Origin: Liolophura sinensis
Lineage: Eukaryota; Mollusca; Polyplacophora; Chitonida; Chitonidae
Reading direction: 5' to 3'
DNA length: 60,000 bases
Assembly (NCBI RefSeq): GCF_032854445.1
Contig: NC_088295.1
Location: forward strand, 85,916,644-85,976,643
The notes under the pieces were generated by a model that did not search any database, was not told where the DNA came from, and was given only the letters and a program-made list of their open reading frames with translations. Numbering within the stretch: the first letter of the stretch is position 1; every line of letters starts with the position of its first letter. The position numbers and the translations under genes are program-made. Shown here one piece after another: positions 1 through 13,000 of this stretch.

Positions 1-805
1 GATGGTGTAAAAGCTGTAGCAACAGCTGGCCCAAGCAAAAAACCTTACCCCAGCCCACAATAGTAATGGGTAATATGGGTAGGCCCAAAACCTGATAATT
101 TAAATAAAAATGCAAACATCCCTAATTTATAATCAAAACGAGTACATGTCCAAATCTTGTTCATCATTCCCACATGGTTTCATAAAGGTGATGTGAAAAC
201 TGTGAGACTAGCAGACCCAACTTCAAACCTTACTCAATTGACCCACACAAAAAAGCTTACTCAAACACGAATACCAGCACTGACACCAACACCACTTTTC
301 CCTCAAACTCACAATACCTTGTCTTGCTTCGTAACGGCGAGCTAAAAACTGTAATAGGGGTGGAAAATCCCTCCAGCAAATGTATGCGAGGAAGTGTTAG
401 CAAGCAACTGGTGGTAAATAATCTGCCAGTGGTTTGACGGGCATGACATCACTGATACAGGGCACCAAATACTTCCAATGTCACATTATATTTCTGACAA
501 AAAGCCAGGTATTCACACTAATAGTCCAGGGAACAAAGAAGACACTTAAAGCACTGGAGCTTTAACTTGCCTCAGAGGAGTTGATTTAGCTGAATGCTTT
601 GGTACCCTTTTTTTTTCATCAGTCTCACCATTTTCACATATGCAAATAACACAAGAGTGGGAAACTTTTTCATCTGGGATCCCTACCATCTGACACTCAA
701 ACACTTTTGATGGCTTCCAAGTGCTCTGAATCAAGCCCTGCAGCTAATGAGACCTTTTCTGAAAGGCAATCCTGCCCCACATTTCTCTTCACAAATTAAC
801 CTTAC
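1..805. other. Non-coding end of window, intron of the SORL1-like gene
   Basis: No exon with usable splice sites was found left of the FN3 exon ending at 806, whose donor (GCAG|GTAAGG) shows the gene continues off the left edge. About 280-350 resembles 17,085-17,175 (a shared stretch around 'cttgcttcgta'), so it is part of a dispersed repeat. A minus-strand open frame at 546-734 resembles no FN3, membrane or tail sequence. Confidence 0.6.
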
Positions 806-1001
806 CTGCATCTGTTCGCTGTAAGGAGAAGGCGCTCAAGTCACTTTTAGGGGGTCCAGTGACCGCCACAGCAAATATATATGTTTCACAAGCTAAGAGA
901 CTGGGGATAATCACAGATTTCCCATATGCCTTAACACTGTACCCATATACAGTAAAGGTATCCAGTGTGTGTTCTTTGTAGTCGTAGAAAACAGTGAAGT
1001 T
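806..1001 (-). CDS. SORL1: SORL1 exon: second half of FN3-4
   Basis: The acceptor TTTTTCAG and donor GCAG|GTAAGG bound 196 nt (phase 0 in, 1 out). The product starts [11 protein letters not shown] and continues through [13 protein letters not shown] to FSLQRTDA. This matches the C to G strands of the fourth SorLA FN3 domain, where the human protein has a similar FLVRVVVPYQGPSSDY strand pattern. It joins in frame to the exon at 1513-1601. Confidence 0.88.
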
Positions 1002-4000
1002 CTGAAAAAGACATACAACAAACATTTAAGACCAGTAAAACAACTAGAAACTCCAATGAAAATTGAAACCACGAAGCTACCACTAACCTGCAAATCGTCA
1101 TCATATTATTGCCCGGGATACAGCTTTGAATACACTGTGATAACAAGAGCTAAAATATGACCTTATGACCTAAGAAAGTAAGTCAAAGGTTATGGCATCA
1201 TATTACAATCAGGTATTGGGTACCTCCACCATTCAGTCTATGAATGATATTTCACTGCCTTGGGCTAAAAAGTTTTCAGAGATATAATGAGAACAAGCAA
1301 AATACATACAATCTGATCTGAAAAAGTAGATCAAAGGTCCATCAATATGGACTAGGAGGTGACAATACAGGTATAACTGACTTAATACAGGTATAACACT
1401 GCAAAGAATTGGGCCTAATAGTTGTGGAGAGATAATACTTTCAAGTGAACTGAACAATCAGCCCATTGCTCAAGGGGGTCTTTGGCTACTATAGCTCAAC
1501 GCATAGACTTGCCTGTTCGGTAGGATATGTCCAGCTGACCTTCATGCTGGTGGGATTCACCGAGTCTACAGTGAGATCCTTGGGCCGCTTTAGGGGAGTG
1601 CCTTTCACGAAGAGAGGATCAACACAAATAAAACCCCATGGAATGTGAATAATATGTGACATAACTGGCTACTGCAACAACAACGTTAAGATGATCTGTG
1701 ACTGGGAAATCTCCAGAACAAATCTATTACATGAGGTTATAATGGGCGGAGATTGAATTACATCTGAACACTCACTCAAGTAGACAAATTTTCACACTTT
1801 GCTTTAGAGTTCATTAGAACATATCAACATTTGCAGCTCCACATGTGCATACCTTTAGTGTTAACTTCTATGGTAGAGGTTGTACCATTCTGACTGGCAT
1901 TGTAAGGCTGGACAACAAATGTGTACAGGAAACCTGGTGACAGGCCTGAAACTGAAAGGCAAGAAAAGTAACATACGGGCAAACTCGACCAAACAATACA
2001 CAGATATAATACCATCTAAAAATTATTCATCTTCAATGAGAGTAAACAAAAAGATCAGAAGAACACCTGCAAGGTAGCAAGGTCACCAAAGAGCTTACAT
2101 GTGGAAGACACATGAATGCAAAATTTCAGCTCTATGCATTGAGTACTGAAGTTATGAATTTTATTTTATTTATTTATTTATTTGATTGGTGTTTTACGTC
2201 ACACTCAAGAATATTTCATTTATACAACAGCAGCCAGCATTGTGGTGGGAGGAAACTGGGCAAACAGATATACAAACAGAGAGGAAGCCAGCCTAAGCTT
2301 GACTTTAACTCACAGCGACTGCATTGGTGAGAGACTCCTGGGTCATTACACTGTGCTAGCGCGCTCACCAACTACGCCAGGGAGGCCCCTAGTTGGGAAT
2401 TTGGTAATTTATGCTAATTAACCGCAATGGAACATCTCCTTTGTGGCATTGTGCTTTATATGCATGTAAAACTTCAGATTAATATGTGCAGAACTTTTTG
2501 AGATACTGCCCCAACATTTACTTTAACAGTGATTCTAATAAACAAAACATAAAGTCATGAATTTTGTAAATTACGGTAATTATACACAAAGCGAATCAAT
2601 GATGGAACATCCCCCTCGTGTTATTGTGCTTTACATGTGTGCAAAACTTGAGCTCAATACATGGAGAGTTTTTTAAGATACCAACCCCAACATTTTGTTT
2701 AACACTGCTTTTCCTGTAATTGGATGCTGATGTCAATGCTGATAGCGAGACTCAGGGTATGACATACATCATGCTTGTACATGTGAGCTAAAAAGTGAAC
2801 ACGTGCCAATAGCTGCAGCATTCCTGAGATAAACGCACCTCGAAAAGTAATCTTACATACTAAATAAATAGCTATTGAAGATGACCCTGACTGTACACAA
2901 TTTCGAAACTAGTACAATGCAGACAATACAGTGATGGAAATCATTGTGGGCGTGACAAAAACGTCTTATACTAGAACTGGATGTTAAATGTCTTATGAGA
3001 GGGTTTTAAATTATCATAACACGTGCATGTACTTATAAAGTTTACTGTTGGTGAGGGCTGCTTTCATATTCACTCAATGAAAAATGAGCAAAACAATGAA
3101 ACTTTCTTTTATGTCTTAAGGATTGAGACGCTTGAATATTATATGAAAGCCAGACACATATGGCAAGTCTCTGTCCATGAAACTTGGACCACATATGTTG
3201 TATGTAAAGCTGTGAGCAAAAAATAGTCCAAAAATACATATCAGGGTAAATGGCTGCCTGAGGTGATGCTTGAACTTTGCAATTTTATCTGACAGCGCTC
3301 ACATATGGCACCTGTATATACATCATATCCGCCCCCACAAATTGTTTTTGCAAACAAGATAATGACAGATGTAACTCTTTGAATTGTACTTACTATTGAC
3401 AGGGGGATTGCTGACTGTGATATGAATGCGTTGATGCCAAATGTTGGTATAGCTAATGTAGTAGCCAGACGCCTTCTTGAGCTTGGACCAGCCTAAGGTA
3501 ATACTTGTACTGGTTTTATTAACCACCTTCGGATATACTGGATCCATATAACCAAAGCCAAACATAACACTTTTCTTCATGTCATCACAAGATTTTGCAT
3601 CTCCAGCTTTGTTACTTGGCGTTACCTATCAAGAAAACATGACATTGTAATGTAGGTTTGAAACAAGCAATTTTGTGAGCTTTTGCAGATTCTGAAATAA
3701 TTCCATAACAGTCAGAAAGGGATCAGCCCCATCACAAAATCCAACAAGGAAATAAGTTACCCCGCTTCTCCACACCTTCAATAGTCGGCCCCAAAAGATG
3801 AATTGACTGCTAGACATATAAAAGCAAAGACTCCAAACTATGATCAGTTTTTAAGTGAGTACAATGCAATTAAGCTTCATAACTCATCTTCGCAGATTTC
3901 AATGTCAAAATACAGACTGGAAAAAGGTTAAGACAGGTATAGGTTTACATACCCATATATAGTACTTTGTGTTTATGGTTAAGGAGGCTAGCACAAAGGA

Positions 4001-7000
4001 GTATGATTGTCCCTTCAGTAGAGCTGAGGGAAAATTGTCCCTAAATAAGGGCTTGTACATCACATTACTCTTCTGCTGAGCTTCCTGGTAAAATATCTGT
4101 AAAAAAAACAGAATGTTTGGTTGGTTATCATTTCCAGTCTGGTATATTTATCTGAATGTCATTTTACGCCATACTCAAGAGTATTTCACTTATGCGACAG
4201 CTGCCAGAATCATGGTGCGAGTCATAACCATCTGCATTCGTAACATGCTGGCAGATCTTTCCACGTATGACCCGAGACGAAGTTACCATCTGCTGGATTT
4301 GAACTCACAGTGACTATACTGATGAGATTCCTCGCTCATTGTGCTGTGTTAGCATTCTAAACACTCAGACATGCAGGCCCTGTAACCAATTTGATCTTAA
4401 CACTATACTCTATCCATGTTCAATGTAGACATGCTGATTTCTTGTAACACTGTCTTCTTCTGTGAGAGGTGCAGTGTAGAGTCTGTCAGACAGAGGTAGC
4501 AAAACAATTTAGCTGGAAACCCACTAACATTTCTTGTTGCTGTAAACAATCAGAAAGTGGCAGCAGAGCCTGTAAAAAGCCAGCATTGAGTTACACACAT
4601 CATTCATGAACAGAACAAATATCATAGTAATAACTGTTCAGAAAAAAGAAAAATGTGGTTTGGCCTGTGATCTGAACCCATCAAACAGAATCATAAGCAA
4701 TCTGCCACAATGAGAGTACATAACACAAAATCCTATAACTTAAATGGGCAAATTAAAAATGTTTCAACTGAAATCAGTTCTTTTCTCCATCTATAGTGAT
4801 CAAGTGATATGCTCATTATTCTTGTGTTGTCAGAAGTCCTGAGGCAATTCTTGTAACCACAGGGTAGATTATTACTGAGAAGCTATTGTAGTATGTCCTA
4901 AGTGTGGAAAGTAGGCCTAATAATGATTAGCTGAACTTTCACACAGCTCGTCTTTATCAGTTCATCTTGACAATGTTTTTAAACAATGGTCAACACATCA
5001 TCAATGTGCTATTAGGTGCAATGTGCTATTAGGGCCGGTCAACCTCTGTTAGATGTTGTAGCTTTAGTGTGCAGCATCTATTTCAAATAGGGCTACCACA
5101 AAACATGACTTATGACATGTGAGAATGAAAAAGTTTAATTTCATTTGAGGTTCATTTCTGATCATGATTTTATTGTTCATATATGCAGATACTTTTACAG
5201 GTATATTATCCTGATCAGAGATATACACTGCATAATAAAACAGTCGTAAACCATGGTGATGCATGTTCAGTTGTTGGTTGTTATAGTAAAGGTAAGAAAG
5301 GAGCTAACAAACATTATATCAAAAGTAAAAATGTGCAAAATACAGAGATGGGGCACATCCTGCTCAGAGGTACACCATGAAATAAATGGTTATAAACCTT
5401 GGATGTTCAGTTGTTGGTTGTTATATTAGAAGAAAAAAAGGAACTAACAAATTACATAAAGAAAAAGATAAAGACAAGGTTTATTCTGATCAGAGGTATA
5501 TACTGTAAAGTATTTATTATTTCAATGGAATTTATTTTTGCTGATTTACTTCAAAGATGGATTTGCAGAAATTAATTTCTGCGCAACTGATCAAGAAAAT
5601 ACTGAAAAAAATATCTTAGAACTGTTCTATTTTCCGAGTTATAAATATGGCCGAAATTACTCAAGCTGTCAAACAGGTATTATCAAGAGTGGCTATAATC
5701 CTCTTCTGTTTCCTGTGGTGTCGCTTACCCTAGTAATCTGAATCAGAGATTAAAATAATGGGGGATGGATTATCACTACGTAAGAGGATGATAATGGGGG
5801 ATGGATTATCACTACGTAAGAGGATGATAATGGGGGATAGATTATCACTACGTAAGAGGATGATAATGGGGGATGGATTATCACTACGTAAGAGGATGAC
5901 ATTCGCACCTACTATGAGCAGTATTCAAAGAGCCCAAGTCAAGCAACATGATTACTTTGCACTTTTTTTGGTTTTAATCGTCCCTACGATAGGCTACAAT
6001 ATGGAATGACTTATGACTAAGCACATGCTACAATATGGAATGACTTATGACTAAGCACAGGCTACAATATGGAATGACTTATGACTAAGCACAGGCTACA
6101 ATATGGAATGACTTATGACTAAGCACAGGGTACAATATGGAATGACTTATGACTAAGCACAGGCTACAATATGGAATGACATATAACTGAGCACAGGCTA
6201 CCATAAGACATAACTTATGACTGAGCACAGGCTACCATAAGACATGTCTTATGACTGAGCTTCGGCTACAATAAGACATGACTTATGACTGAGCACAGGC
6301 TACAATAAGACAGGACTTATGACTGAGCTTCGGCTACCATATGACCATATGACATGACTTATGACTGAGCACAGGCTACCATAAGACATGTCTTATGACT
6401 GAGCACAGCCTACCATATGACAGGACTTATGACTGAGCACAGGCTACCATAAGGCAAGACTTATGACTGAGCATCGGCTACAATAAGACATGACTTATGA
6501 CTGAGCTTCGGCTACCATATGACATGACTTATGACTGAGCATAGGCTACATATGACATGACTTATGACTGAGCATAGGCTAGCCTAAGACATGACTTACG
6601 ACTGACTGAGCATAGGCTACCATATAACTACTGAGCATAGGCACAAAATGAGCTGGCATGATACATGCCAGGTTGTTTTTTATTCACGACACATTTCGGT
6701 ACCCAGACAGGTTTTACACCACATTACCTTGTACATGACAAGACGTCCGTTTTTCTTGGCTGGTTCCTTCCAGACCACCCGCAATACAAGGTCACCGCCC
6801 AATTTGTCTTGGTGAATGTACAAGTCATCTGGACATTCAGGAACTGTTAACATACGAAAGCAATTTTTTTAACTTAATGTCAGCTTATGCTTGAAATATT
6901 TGTAAATGACCAAACATTACATTATTACAGCATTTTTATGTGGATAATCGTCCTAACATCAGTGTATATATAATGTAACACTTCTTGAAAGCAGTTGGTT

Positions 7001-10000
7001 TTGAACACATTGTGTTATGTGACCAGTCTAAATACAACCACGACAAATGCATATTGTACATTGGTATGAAACTATGACATTATAACGTGCACAAATGGTG
7101 AACCAATTTCATCGCAAACTCATCAGGTATTTGAGCTCCACCAGTGAATTCATCTTTGTACCAGTCAAGTTCTTCTTTGTATTTAGGCGAAATACATATA
7201 ATGAGAAAATCTATCCAAGATCGTCAAGCGGAAGACGAACTGTACTTCGGTGGTTTCCGATGACAATTCTCCTCCTAACACAGTAGACTTCAGGATTAGT
7301 TCTTAGGCAAAATGGAGTCGCCCACAGCGGATTTTGGTACTGACTTTATTTATAATCCATCGACTTGAGGTACATATTAGAATTTTTTTTATGGCATGCA
7401 CCTGCGAGGAAATGCATACTCTTTTCAGTGGTATTTGTATGACATTTAGATTTTCTTCTCCTTTAATTAGTTCTTATGATATGCTGGCAACAGATTGACT
7501 GACACACATGGTTAGTACAATAACGCCTAATTTTGCATGGAGTAAACTTACATACACAGACCTATACGCTCATACATACATGTATGTCAATACAGAGTAG
7601 TAGCTAAAATATTTAGTAAAGAATTTCCAGAAAGCTCAATGTATGCATACATGATATGTATGTATGGGTTTAAGTTGTACTTTGAAATGTGACAACGAGG
7701 AGTCATTAGGCGCGCGTGCATTTATTGCGTCTTTTCGCAGGGCGAGTCCATGCCTCCAAAGTGCTGCGGCCTCCAAAGTGCTGCGGCCTCCAAAGTGCTG
7801 CCGTCTCTAAAGTATCATACAGAAGACCACAGATATGACACCTCACCCAGTCACACTATACTGACACCGGTCCAACCAGTCTCATTTCCTAGCTCCAAAG
7901 TCTCAAAGCTGAGAGCGAAGTGAGGAGGCAAAAAAGTACCATTTTTTAAGTCTTTGGTATGATCTGGTCTGGCTATGATCACAGGTCTCTCGATTTCAAG
8001 GCGGACACTCTAACAATTGCTCCACCGAAGCAGCATCTGCATTTATGCAGATTGGTTTTGTAAAATGGTGCTGGAATATACAACTTTCACATGTATGAAC
8101 AAAAACTATAAGAAGACTGCTAATACCCTTGGTTTCGCACCAGTATATCAACTGTTCTTCTGTGGGGTGAGGGGGCTGCTATCATCAATTACCGTTTAGG
8201 AGGAACTTCAGGAGAAGTTACATGGACAAGGCCTCATTTCAGTCCAAATGATGACTTTAAACAGGAGTACCTTGGAAAATAATTCATGGAATGAAACTAA
8301 AATGTTGTGTGCAAATCTGTCTGCTCCATTACTGCAGTGAATTGACTGGCCACACTGAGTTATACACCTACATGTATATGTTTAGATAATGAAGATCACA
8401 GTGAGGTATTGTCATGTACACCTGACTGGACGTAGGCCCTATTTGCGTACCTCTGGTGGGGATGAAGGATGGAGATCACATTGAGGTATTGTCATGTACA
8501 CATGACTGGACGTAGGCCCTGTTTACCTGCCTCTGGTGGGGATGAAGGATGGAGATCACATTGAGGTATTGCCATGTACACCTGACTGGACGTAGGCCCT
8601 ATTTGCGTGCCTCTGGTGGGGATGAAGGATGGAGATCACATTGAGGTATTGTCATGTACACATGACTGGACGTAGGCCCTGTTTACCTGCCTCTGGTGGG
8701 GATGAAGGATGGAGATCACATTGAGGTATTGTCATGTACACCTGACTGGACGTAGGCCCTGTTTACCAGCCTCTGGTGGGGATGTAGGATGGAGATCACA
8801 TTGAGGTATTGTCAAGTACACCTGACTGGACGTAGGCCCTATTTACCTGCCTCTGGTGGGGATGTAGGATGGAGATCATACTGAGGTATTGTCATGTACA
8901 CCTGACTGGACGTAGGCCCTGTTTACCAGCCTCTGGTGGGGATGTAGGATGGAGATCACATTGAGGTATTGTCATGTACACCTGACTGGACGTAGGCCCT
9001 ATTTACCTGCCTCAGTTGGGGATGTAGGATGGAGATCACATTGAGGTATTGTTATGAACACCTGACTGGATGTAGGCCCTGTTTATCTGCCTCTGGCGGG
9101 GATGTAGGATGGAGATCACATTGAGGTATTGTTAAGAATACCTGACTGGACGTAGGCCCTATTTACTTGCCTCTGGTGGGGATGTAGGATGGAGATCACA
9201 TTGAGGTATTGTCATGTACACCTGACTGGACGTAGGCCCTGTTTACCAGCCTCTGGTGGGGATGTAGGATGGAGATCACATTGAGGTATTGTCATGTACA
9301 CCTGACTGGACGTAGGCCCTATTTGCGTGCCTCTGGTGGGGATGAAGGATGGAGATCACATTGAGGTATTGTCATGTACACATGACTGGACGTAGGCCCT
9401 GTTTACCTGCCTCTGGTGGGGATGAAGGATGGAGATCACATTGAGGTATTGCCATGTACACCTGACTGGACGTAGGCCCTATTTGCGTGCCTCTGGTGGG
9501 GATGAAGGATGGAGATCACATTGAGGTATTGTCATGTACACATGACTGGACGTAGGCCCTGTTTACCTGCCTCTGGTGGGGATGAAGGATGGAGATCACA
9601 TTGAGGTATTGTCATGTACACCTGACTGGACGTAGGCCCTGTTTACCAGCCTCTGGTGGGGATGTAGGATGGAGATCACATTGAGGTATTGTCAAGTACA
9701 CCTGACTGGACGTAGGTCCTATTTACCTGCCTCTGGTGGGGATGTAGGATGGAGATCATACTGAGGTATTGTCATGTACACCTGACTGGACGTAGGCCCT
9801 GTTTACCAGCCTCTGGTGGGGATGTAGGATGGAGATCACATTGAGGTATTGTCATGTACACCTGACTGGACGTAGGCCCTATTTACCTGCCTCAGTTGGG
9901 GATGTAGGATGGAGATCACATTGAGGTATTGTTATGAACACCTGACTGGATGTAGGCCCTGTTTATCTGCCTCTGGCGGGGATGTAGGATGGAGATCACA

Positions 10001-13000
10001 TTGAGGTATTGTTAAGAATACCTGACTGGACGTAGGCCCTATTTACTTGCCTCTGGTGGGGATGTAGGATGGAGATCACATTGAGGTATTGTCATGTACA
10101 CCTGACTGGACGTAGGCCCTGTTTACCAGCCTCTGGTGGGGATGTAGGATGGAGATCACATTGAGGTATTGTCATGTACACCTGACTGGATGTAGGCCCT
10201 GTTTATCTGCCTCTGGCGGGGATGTAGGATGGAGATCACATTGAGGTATTGTTAAGAATACCTGACTGGACGTAGGCCCTATTTACTTGCCTCTGGTGGG
10301 GATGTAGGATGGAGATCACATTGAGGTATTGTTATGTACAAATTGCTGGACTTAGGTCTTATTTACCTGCTTCTTTGGTTCTGAAGTAGGCTGGAGATCC
10401 TGGGTAGTAGGTGTCTTCAGTTTGGTCATTTTTCATCTTTACATATACAAACATGCGATACTGATTGAACGGTGTCAGCTGAGTGATGTTCAGCTCAGGG
10501 CCGCTGGCAGTAAAATTCTTCTGAAGCGGCACATTATTGTTTCTGAAATGAATGTATTACAATTCTCACAGACAGCATACAAAAAAAAATAATCTGATAT
10601 TTATTAATTTGATTGGTGTTTTACGCCGTACTCAAGAATATTTCACTTATACGATGGCGGCCAGCATTATGGTGGGAGGAAACCAGGCAGGGAATAACCT
10701 GATAAGGCTGACACACCTGTAATCTTTGATATATTTACCTGAAGTTTAAGCTTAGTCAGAAATCTATAAATAAATAATAATAAACTTATTATTATGGTAC
10801 AAGAGTGGTCGAAGTCAATTTCAAGAAAGACAAACTGTGCATTCTCACTGCACGACTGATCCATTGTCTAACACCATGCTCAGGAATTTTTCGACTCCAT
10901 ACTGTGTGTCAGTTTTATATGTGGAAGAACCTTGAGTGCTTAGAGTAAACCACAAACCAAGTTCATGACCAACTTTGCTATGTCTGGGACTGAAAACACT
11001 CCCCATGCGTGCTCATAGTTAGGAACTGCACACCTTATTCAACTGCATCCCGATTGCCACAGCAAATGATAGTAACTTGCTGAATCCTCCTTGTGCATAT
11101 GTGCATTACTTAAACTTACATTACAAATGGAAAAGTTATGCATGGATCAGGCTAGTTTTCAAACTTTATTTGCAGTAGCTATTGCCCAGAAACAACTGAC
11201 CAATCAGAATCACTGAAATGTAAATATGCAAAAAAATACTAGATTTGGTTTGTTTTTTCGGGTTGATCTGAGGTTATACAACATGAACTTGCACAAAATT
11301 TCGTCAAAATCAGACACTATTTCAAGCAATCATTGCAAATAAATCAAGCCAGTGAAGGAATCGTTAAATATGCAAAACTTAAGCAAAGGATCTGGCTAGT
11401 TTGTCAATCTGATCTGATGTTCCACAAACTGAACTTTTATCTATTTTTTGGACAGATTGATGGTGTAGAAACAAAACCATGATAGACCATTAATGGATGA
11501 AGAAGGAGTTTGACAATTACTATCATCATCGTGAGAAATAAATTGAAGGTATAACATATATTCATACAGATACCAATACTTATTTATGTCTAAAACATGT
11601 CAACCGGACAAGTATAACTTACAGATTGATGTAGGCAACAATGTAGGATAGTTGGCCCGTTGCACTCGGGGGTTTCCACTGGAGGTGCAGAGATGTTGGG
11701 GTGACAGCTGAAGCCTTTAGTTGAGTAATTCTCAGCTCTGTCCAACACAGTCAACACACATTAGTTAGAATTTACAGGTAAAGACACCTGTACTTTTCCA
11801 AATCTATACATGAATAGAGCTGAATTCAGCTCAAGACCTAGATGTACTGTACTTCACCTGAAGTTTATGTGTCTACAAGTGACACGTCTTGCTTAATTCT
11901 GATTGATTCATCCACCTTACAGAGCCACTTTCATGAAGTTGGATTAATTTTCTATCACAAAAAATGAAGTGTCGGAATCAACAGCATTGTTTAAATGCCT
12001 TTACACATGTGTGCTTTTGAAACAGATTTTTACATAAAAAACTTTGGGTGATACACTGTACATCAAAATAAACTTTTTCAGATTTTTCTTTATCAACACC
12101 CAAATCTGCCTGATCTGAGGACGCGCAATCCCTAATTTACAAGGGAATCACTGTATGTTGAATCAAAAAGGAATGGTACAGAAATATTGTATCTACCACT
12201 TGTAGACAATGGCCAATTAACATGTTAACTCTGGTCAACCCTCAAATGCTGGAAAGGCAAACTCACGTCTGTCACAAAAAGATCCTTCATCACTCTCATC
12301 ATAACACTGATGAGTGTCGTCACACATCTGATAAGGCTCTACGCACATGTCACCATCCCGGCAATGCACTTTCCATGGAAGTTGGCAGTCTGAAAATAGA
12401 TTATATCCACATATAAGTTACAAAACTCACTTGTTTAGTTTTAGTCTCACTCTTCATCGAGAACACATAGTAAAAATAAACATGAAGGTGAGAGCTACCA
12501 AAAAAACTCTCACAGGCCAATCATAATAGTGTCACAAGTTACCAGGGCTCATTTGCAACAGGACATGAAAACAAGCAAAGACATGAACAAGTTCAGAAAG
12601 AAACACAAACTTCTACAGATTCGTCGATGATTGACATCATTTTGAAATAAATATATGTATCTGTTTGATGTGAATATTTCATACTTCCATAACAAATTTC
12701 CCATGCTATTTTTCAATGTAAAATTTGTGGTCCACTAAACTCCACATACCTGAGTGGGTGGTGAAATTGCAGTGTTCATCTGAGCCATCCAGACATTCCT
12801 TATGTCCATTACATACTAACTCTTCTTTAATACATTGCCTCACATTTTCACAGGAGAAAGTATATTCAGGACAGGTGCTATCTGAAAAAGAAGTACTTCC
12901 AACCATGACATTCAACCCTCTATGATCTCAATGTAGTCCATGAGAATAAAAAGAAATTGGACAGAATTTAGTGTTTCAAGATCTCTTTTTTTAAGCTTTC

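Noticed and set aside
546-734. Possible last SORL1 exon with tail
   Set aside because: No FN3, membrane-span or acidic-cluster sequence, and no acceptor in the phase 1 needed.
8390-10366. CRISPR-like array
   Set aside because: Regular 80-bp period but no unique spacers; the whole unit repeats, and the genome is eukaryotic.
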